NCBI GenBank assembly: GCA_025716815.1
Contig: JAIXMN010000001.1
Coordinates: 124,001-188,000, forward strand
DNA from: Dichotomocladium elegans
Lineage: Eukaryota; Mucoromycota; Mucoromycetes; Mucorales; Lichtheimiaceae
Direction: 5' to 3'
Length of the DNA: 64,000 nt
Numbering within the stretch: the stretch's first letter is position 1; the number at the start of each line of letters is the position of its first letter. Positions 57,939-64,000 of this stretch are shown one piece after another. Both the position numbers and the translations under genes were made by a program. The notes beneath the pieces were generated by a model. The model saw only the letters and a list, made by a program, of their open reading frames with translations. It made no database searches and was not told the DNA's origin.

Positions 57939-58721
57939 TTACATGTACTTTTCAGGGTGAACGTGTGCTCGAAGCTCGGGGGCCTTGTAATCACGAAGGG
58001 TAACCTTGCCACCCGCTTTCTCAATCGCAGCGATGGCAGGCTGCGATGCCTTGGATACTTCAATGGTGATAGGCAGACTGAACGACTCGGCGCCCTAATA
58101 CAATCATGATGGAAGTTCCCCCAAGTTAGCTCTTGATATCTTTTCTTCCTCCTTAGTTTCTATTCGCATACCACGCCCAATAGCTTGACACCGTCTTCAA
58201 TCTTGTGAATGCAACGTGTATCCAAAAGATCTTTCATGGTGATGGTCTTCGAAGCATCGATTCTACCGCTTTGAACCCAATGCTGCAGACGATCCAGGTT
58301 GACTTCCTGAAAGTTCTTTCCGTGGCTAGACCTTCACGTCAGTATCGTTTCAGGAAATAATGATGTCTTGCGTAGACTACTCACAGGTTGTAGAAACCGC
58401 GCTTAGGCACGCGTTTGTACAAGGGAGTCTGACCGCCCTCGAAGCCAGGCGTAGGTTTGCCGTTTCCGGAGCGTGCCTTCTGGCCCTTGTGACCTCGTCC
58501 GGCGGTCTTGCCAAGACCAGAGCCAGGGCCGCGACCCACACGTTTGCGCTGTTTTATGAAGAAGGATGAGCTTGGGATTGCTGATTAGGAAAAAGGTTTC
58601 CTACCTGAGAAACAGCGCCGGCATTGTCGGCGAGTGCTCCCAGGTGAATGGGTTGCTTTGGGGCCTGCACGGCTGAGGTGCTGTAGCTACGCGATGTCAA
58701 GAATCGGGCGAATCGCAACAT
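57939..58721 (-). CDS. MRPL10: Mitochondrial ribosomal protein uL15m
   Basis: Exons 58721-58605, 58548-58385, 58325-58172 and 58094-57939 give 196 residues. The first ~20 residues ([20 protein letters not shown]) are Arg/Ser-rich, as in a mitochondrial presequence. Then come the uL15 hallmarks: [52 protein letters not shown], the [15 protein letters not shown] segment, [15 protein letters not shown] and the C-terminal [14 protein letters not shown]. It belongs to the large subunit of the mitoribosome. It starts 199 bases from the divergent TFIIS gene, so the two share a promoter region. Confidence 0.95.
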
Positions 58722-58920
58722 TGGTGATAATTGGCAACAAAGGAAACAATTTTTTTTGTTTTTTATTTTTTATTTTTTACCGCCCTTGCGGGGGTTGTTG
58801 GCCAGAACTACTTTGCTGCCAACCGTACTGGGCCAACATGGAATTTTTACACTGGAGATGAATCCTCTTTTTTTTTTCAGTTTCCCTCTTCTTCTCTCCC
58901 TATCTTTTTTTATTTTCGCA
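58722..58920. promoter_or_regulatory. Divergent promoter of MRPL10 and DST1
   Basis: The 199 bases between two divergently transcribed start codons contain T-runs on both strands and no clear TATA box. It is assigned as a shared promoter by position only. Confidence 0.5.
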
Positions 58921-60534
58921 ATGTCGAGCAGCGAAGAGAATGTCCTGAAAGCAAAACGCGCCTTACAGAAGGCCTCAACAGAGGGTTTGAATCAGGTAAC
59001 TCCTTTTTTCTTTTCCACTTTCTCTTCACTTCTCTTCGCTTGGCTTTGTCAAAGTGAAGAGCTTGATCTCTTTCCCTTCCGCCATCCCTTCGCATCACCT
59101 GCGGCAGTGAATCAACAGCAGCGGCAATTTATCAAGAACACGTCCTTTATGCATCGCGCCCATACAACACCCGGATCTCATTCATTCAGTTTTATTATCG
59201 CTTCTTTCTTTTTTATCCTACCTTTGTATTATTATTCTTCGCAGTGATCATTCGTGCACGCGTGCGCTTGTCACTGATCCACAAACCGTTTATCTTACAT
59301 GTTTTCGTTTTCTTTACAGGAAATCCTAGCTATTCTAGCTCAATTGGGCAAAGTCAAGGCAACACAAGACTTGTTACGGGTAAGGACAAAGTGCGGTCGT
59401 AAAACGCAGGACGCACGTGAGGGACACAATCTAATGAGCGCGTTTTGCGGTGCATTAGAAAACGGAGATTGGCAAAGCGCTTGGTAAACTACGAACACAT
59501 CCTGATGCGACTGTCTCGCAAAAAGCAAAAGATATTGTCAAAAAATGGAAGGATGATGTGGTGTTAACCGCACGGTTGAAGAGCAGTGGAGCAAAGCGTA
59601 AGTAGGGGCGAAGAGGAGGGTATATGTGTGTTAGATATTGATCATTATTTGATTCCCCCCTTTCCTCTCCTCTTATAGAGGGACCGACAATGCCAACGTC
59701 TTCTGCACCTTCTGTCTCGACCAGCACACGCCGACCTTCAACAGCATCATCCATCACAGCCCCATCACCAAAAACGCCGACATCCGAGTCGAATACGCAA
59801 CGCACAGTCAAAGGCGATGACGTTAAATTTGACTCGACTGGCAATGGGCCTAGAGATAAGACGATTGAATTGATGTACAGTGCAGTTGGGCTCGGAAGCT
59901 ATGCAGGTAGGGCTTAAGGATGGGGGAGCGAAGGGAAGAGAGAGAAGAGTAAAATGTGTTGGATCAGATTCCGAGCTGTTGCTGAAGCGGGCAATGGCGA
60001 TCGAAAAGACGATATTTAACGAGTTCGGAGGAATGAACGAGGGATACAAGGCCAAGGTCCGGTCGTTGGCATTGAATCTGAAGAGCAAAAGCAACCCTGA
60101 CCTGAGGGAGAGTGTCGTCAGTGGAGAGCTTCATGTGTCAAAACTATGCACAATGAGTGTAGAGGTAACCAAAGCATGTCGGGTGTTCGACAAAAGACGT
60201 GACACGCAAGCCTTCATACAATAGGACATGGCCTCCGAGGAATCCAAGGCACGCGATCGAAAGCTTGCTGAAGAGGCATTATTCAAGGCAAGAGGCGCTG
60301 GTTCGGCTCAAGCTGAGACGGATATGTTTATGTGTGGCAAGTGCAAGGGCCGGAGGTGTACGTACTTCCAGATGCAGACCCGAAGTGCTGATGAGCCGAT
60401 GACAACGTTTGTCACCTGCGTCTCCTGCGGCAATCATTGGAAGGTAAATTTGTTGATTGCAGAATATTTAAAGGGCCGATCTGGCACCCTGAAAATGGAA
60501 CTCCATGTTGATGGTCAATCTTTAGTTCTGTTGA
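58921..60534 (+). CDS. DST1: Transcription elongation factor TFIIS
   Basis: Exons 58921-58995, 59320-59379, 59459-59597, 59679-59906, 59968-60164, 60225-60443 and 60526-60534 give 308 residues, the normal length. The TFIIS N-terminal domain is present (AKRALQKASTEGLNQEILAI, TEIGKALGKLRTHPD, VKKWKDDV), then a Ser/Thr/Pro linker, the central domain (IELMYSAVGLGSYADS, AIEKTIFNEFGGMN, RSLALNLKSKSNPDLRESVV) and the zinc ribbon (MCGKCKGRRCTYFQMQTRSADEPMTTFVTC). The acidic pair in RSADEPMTTF inserts into the RNA polymerase II active site to drive cleavage of backtracked RNA. The last exon is nine bases, TTC TGT TGA, giving the usual ending HWKFC. Confidence 0.97.
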
Positions 60535-60618
60535 ATATTTTTGTGTAGAAGAATCTGTTCATGAACAAAGTTGAACCATTCTTTCTTATTATTTTACTAT
60601 TGTTGCTATACTGCTTGG

Positions 60619-63285
60619 ATGGATGATGGCAGGGTCCAGATGGCTACAAGTTTCCGCATCTTGGCTGATGCAAAAGGTTCCCCTGATGTCACACAAGGCA
60701 ATATAATATTTGAAGCTGAATCGGGTGAACTGGATGGATTCGTTGTTCTTTGCTCTCCCGATTTTCTAAATTTCTGTACGATGCCAGACGGACTCGACGA
60801 TGCCCTTCGTAGCCTTGAGAAACAAGTGAATGATTTTACGCTTGTAAGTTCAATTCCTTGAACGAGAAAGATAGAGACCATCGTCGAGGATGTCACATCT
60901 ATACACACTCGCAGGAAAAAAAAAAAAAAAGCGAAGAAATAAGGTATATTTAGACAATTAACCCGCGTGGTCTCTCTTATTTTTTGTAAGACCATGGAAG
61001 CCGTGCCTGCGCCGACGACTATCTCAGCCGAGACTAGCGCGGTTCGTGGTGAAGCCGTCACCCGTCACCCAACAACAGGAGCCCATCATTTCTCTTTCAT
61101 GAACTCTGACATCTCTTCACGCCATCAGCAATCACATCACTATCACCAGAGACAGGACAGTCCCAACATCGAAAGTGACGACGACGACGATGTGTGCGTT
61201 GCCCAACTCTTGGATGCCAAGAGTCGAGCGTCCCGGCCGAATCGATCCAACACGATGCGGGTTCTTTCCGCGAGAGACAGGAGTCCGCAACCTGGCCATC
61301 CGCAATCCTCAAGTCGTAGTGGGCTACAGCGCAGTGCGAGTAGCGGCGGCGCCCGACGGCAAGGGTTGAACTTGGACGCAGCTCCTCCGGTCCCTACAGT
61401 CGACAGAGATGAAGAGGATCTCCGAGCGGCCATGCACGCAGCCTGGGACTTTTTAGAAAACTCGGGCAGCAGCGGTGACCACGATGGAGCAGAGCCCAAG
61501 GTAATGTTCTTCTTCTTTCTGTCACCCCACCCCCACTCCCTTTTCTTGTAAGGATGGAATTAACAGACACCGTCACCTATTAGCGGGCGGCGGCGGCAAT
61601 AGCATCGTCAACAAAATACACATCCGAAACTCCTTTGACAAGCGACTCAGCACCTACTACAGCCCCATCGTATCCTGCTCAAAAAATCAATCGGAGTATG
61701 GTCAAGACAATGACCATTCGTATCTACATCAGCGACGGATCGACGCATAAGACGGTGCAGTTGACCAATCTCCTGACCACTGCAATGGTGCTCCAGTACT
61801 TAAAAAAGAAGGGGCTACTGGACGGATCGGATGACTGGGCCCTGTTTGAGATTGCTAATAGCCACGGACTTGGTAAGTTAAATAGAAAAGAAGGAGAGAC
61901 AAGGGAGATGGGAGTGCTGAAATTAGCTCAGAACGACCCTTGAGGCTTTGGGAAATTGTGATGGACGCCGTATCGACTTGGGATATGGAAAAGAACAACT
62001 TCTTGCTGGCGAAAAAATTCACGTATTGCAATTCGCTTGTTGCTGAGGTATGAGAAAGGGGGGCTTATGAGAAGAGAACACAGGCTCAAAGATGATTGTT
62101 GCATAGAGTGTACTTCAGAAGCTGTACCCGCCCCACTATGGATGGCTCAGCTTTGAAGTGTCCAAGGGCAAGTGGCAAAAGCGGTTCTGTTTCATCATGG
62201 AAAACGCTATTTACCATGCTAAGGACAAGCAAGGTACTGGTTCAACAGTCCTCTGTAGCCTTGGACCCTATGACGTCTATACCATGCTTCATCCCTATCG
62301 GAATGCTCCAACGGAGTATGTCTTCTCGCTCAGGGCACAAGAGAAGCCACAGTTTTACGAGCGCTCAGAGGACTATATGAAGCTCTTTGCTGCAGATGAT
62401 GCTGACAGTCTCCGAGACTGGGTTCTGAGCATTCGAAGCGCAAAGGTAAATTCGCATGTAACAGTCATGTATCAGGAGGAGAGGGTCCATTTCTTCTCAT
62501 ACGATCTGCATTGTTAGAGCGCCATCCATTATCAGCAGCATCCTCATCGGGTAACCAATCCTCTTGCCCCTGTTGACCTTGGCCCAGTCCGGACGGGTGA
62601 CGTGCCCTCGCGTACCGGAACATTGCGCCGACACAAATCCACCAAAGACCTTGCGGGCGCCCTTGATGAGAGCGGGCGGTCGGCTCTGTCGCGCCATAGC
62701 AGCCGGCGCCGCGCAGGAGGAGGAGATGGACCGCTTATCAGCAATACAGAGCGTGACCCGTTCGCCAAAGGTTCACTGCTCGCGGATGAAGGCAACAATG
62801 GTGGCCGCCATCACCACCAGTCTCCGTCGGTACCACCACCTACTATGGCAGCAGGATCAGCGACAGGATCGGCGGAGGAGTCAGGGTCCACACTTATCCA
62901 ACTCGATGACAAGACACCTTTCTCGAAAGGTTCCTTGCTGGCTCAAACGACATCAGGCGACGTCAACAGCAGCAGTAGCAGTGGCAGCAAGTTGTCGCGA
63001 AGTAAGAGTACGCGTGAAACCAGCCACCATCAAATCGATCTCGAGCCGCGGCGACACATGTCCCTTCGTCGCAAACCTACTGGCACGTCTTCGCGGAGCG
63101 GAGGTGACAAGCGTCGACATGATGTACCGCTGCCGTCGATGCCTATGGGGTCTTCGATGCCGGCTAATGGTCCGCTACTTACTTTGGAAGATCCGGAAGA
63201 GGCGCACTCGAGGCAGCTGATGGAGCGGCAGATCAAGCCGCTTGTCAATTTCGTGAGCTCCGATCCTCGCTTAGGACGCCGGTAA
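60619..63285 (+). CDS. RA-PH domain adaptor protein (RIAM/lamellipodin/Grb7-like architecture)
   Basis: Exons 60619-60843, 60991-61500, 61584-61872, 61932-62047, 62107-62445 and 62518-63285 give about 748 residues (741 if the second ATG at 60640 is used). The N-terminus is hydrophobic-mixed. A Ser/Arg-rich disordered region follows, with an acidic DDDDD patch and EEDLRAAMHAAWDFLEN. Next is a Ras-association-like domain (MTIRIYISDGSTHKTVQLTN, VLQYLKKKGLLDGSDDWALF, RPLRLWEIVMDAVSTWD). A PH domain comes immediately after it (YGWLSFEVSKGKWQKRFCFI, then ADDADSLRDWVLSIRSAK). The tail is Ser/Arg/Gly-rich and contains a twice-used motif (PFAKGSLLADE and PFSKGSLLAQT). This RA-PH tandem is found in MRL and Grb7/10/14 adaptors that link Ras/Rap GTPases to actin or membranes. 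A role in polarised growth is inferred. Confidence 0.88.
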
Positions 63286-63447
63286 ACAAAAGCATAGCAT
63301 TATCAAGAAATAGAGAAGGAAAAAAAAAAGAGCTTCTCCCTCTTCTCATCCAGCACACACAAACATACACACGCACACATATGCATAAATGCACTTCTTT
63401 TTGGATATGACCACTCCATGGCATCTTCCATCATCCGATATACACTG
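63286..63447. other. 3' flank of the RA-PH gene
   Basis: A-rich and CA-rich 3' UTR-like sequence up to the MITE. Confidence 0.4.
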
Positions 63448-63745
63448 TTTTCCAAAATCGAAGTTGCAGGATCACAAAAATAGAAGTCGCATTTTGCCCA
63501 GGAATCCTTTTCATATTACAAAGATGGGCAAGGCCATCTTGCAGTGGTTAATCCTGATTTGTTGCTACACATATCCCCAAGCGAAATGATATCGATACTC
63601 AGAGGAAAGACGCCACGGTTATCGCCAGGTGTACGTCTGGATACGCCAGGTGTGAGCCAGGGCTGGCTGGCTGGTAAGCCAAAGTATGGGGGGGTGTTCA
63701 TGTTTTGAACGACATTATTTTTGAAAATACTTTTGCCTCCCCCTC
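63440..63745. mobile_element. MITE-like element related to copies A and B (copy C)
   Basis: The left end at 63448-63463 reads TTTTCCAAAATCGAAG, and the right end at 63710-63727 reads CGACATTATTTTTGAAAA, an approximate inverted complement. The left inner part (AAGATGGGCAAGGCCATC) matches the 5' region of copy B. About 280 bases separate the ends and there is no transposase, so this is best read as an internally deleted, non-autonomous derivative. Confidence 0.6.
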
Positions 63746-64000
63746 CCCCCTCTCTCTCTCTCTTTGGGTTCATTTACTATACGTCCGAAAAACACTTTGG
63801 GACATGACTCAGTTTAGGTGGACACAACGGGTTGCTGTTTACTCCGAGTGACACGTGTAGTTTCGCCGGGGCGCGACGCGGACCGAAGCTTCATGGAGAA
63901 TGATGCGGATGGGTCACTGTCGGGTAACTTTTTCTTGTGTGTGTGGTGGTTGTGTTTCTGCTTTCTTTGGACGACGACGGCGGTAGTAGTTGATGTTTTC
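63746..64000. other. Window end, unassigned
   Basis: A CT-repeat (63751-63767) followed by GC-richer sequence. A gene start may lie beyond the edge; none can be supported here. Confidence 0.4.

Noticed and set aside
1..64000. tRNA, 5S, U6 and other small RNA genes, and CRISPR arrays
   Set aside because: I scanned by eye for B-box words (GGTTCGAATCC-like), U6 and U2 core words and regularly spaced repeats and found none convincing. A covariance-model search would be decisive.

Overview
This window is nuclear DNA of a filamentous fungus. A basal lineage of the Mucoromycota, probably Mucorales, is the best guess. The reasons are a fungal gene set (PMA1-type proton pump, Rim15, Rck2 and GATA regulators), many short introns of about 45-110 bases, homopolymer-rich regulators, and decayed Tc1/mariner-type transposon copies. 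The species is inferred from these features and was not tested by any search. I assembled exons by hand; for almost every gene below the exon phases add up to an intact reading frame. Layout: 0-4.2 kb holds the 3' end of an Rck2/Srk1-type kinase, a TDRD3/RMI1-like OB-fold protein and an ING-family PHD protein. A forkhead factor (7.2-9.6 kb), a cytochrome P450 (10.7-12.6 kb) and a vacuolar Ca2+/H+ exchanger (16.9-18.8 kb) are separated by wide non-coding stretches. From 19.5 to 33 kb there is a dense minus-strand block: ribosomal protein eS12, the ERCC1/Rad10 repair subunit, an ornithine decarboxylase antizyme-like gene, an 8.3-kb Rim15 kinase gene and an F-box protein. From 33 to 37.6 kb the sequence is gene-poor and contains an old transposon end. 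A GATA factor (37.7-38.5 kb) and the plasma-membrane H+-ATPase (39.2-42.3 kb) follow. From 43.6 to 51 kb lie a queuosine-salvage glycosylase, a small His-rich putative secreted protein, an Ngl2-type exonuclease and an ICME-type esterase. A decayed transposon and AT-rich debris fill 51.4-54 kb. From 54.1 to 63.3 kb genes are tightly packed: eIF2D, TRAPP subunit Trs31, mitochondrial uL15m, TFIIS and an RA-PH adaptor. An apparent MITE follows. There is no operon or gene-cluster logic. The shared theme is housekeeping plus nutrient, stress and growth signalling: Rck2, Rim15, GATA, forkhead, Pma1, the Ca2+ exchanger and polyamine control by antizyme. The most notable observations are an antizyme-like gene that reads through in one frame with an upstream ORF overlapping its start as ATGA, five GC-AG introns that all begin GCAAGT, micro-exons of 16, 10 and 9 bases, and a family of related transposon remnants including a ~280-base MITE.
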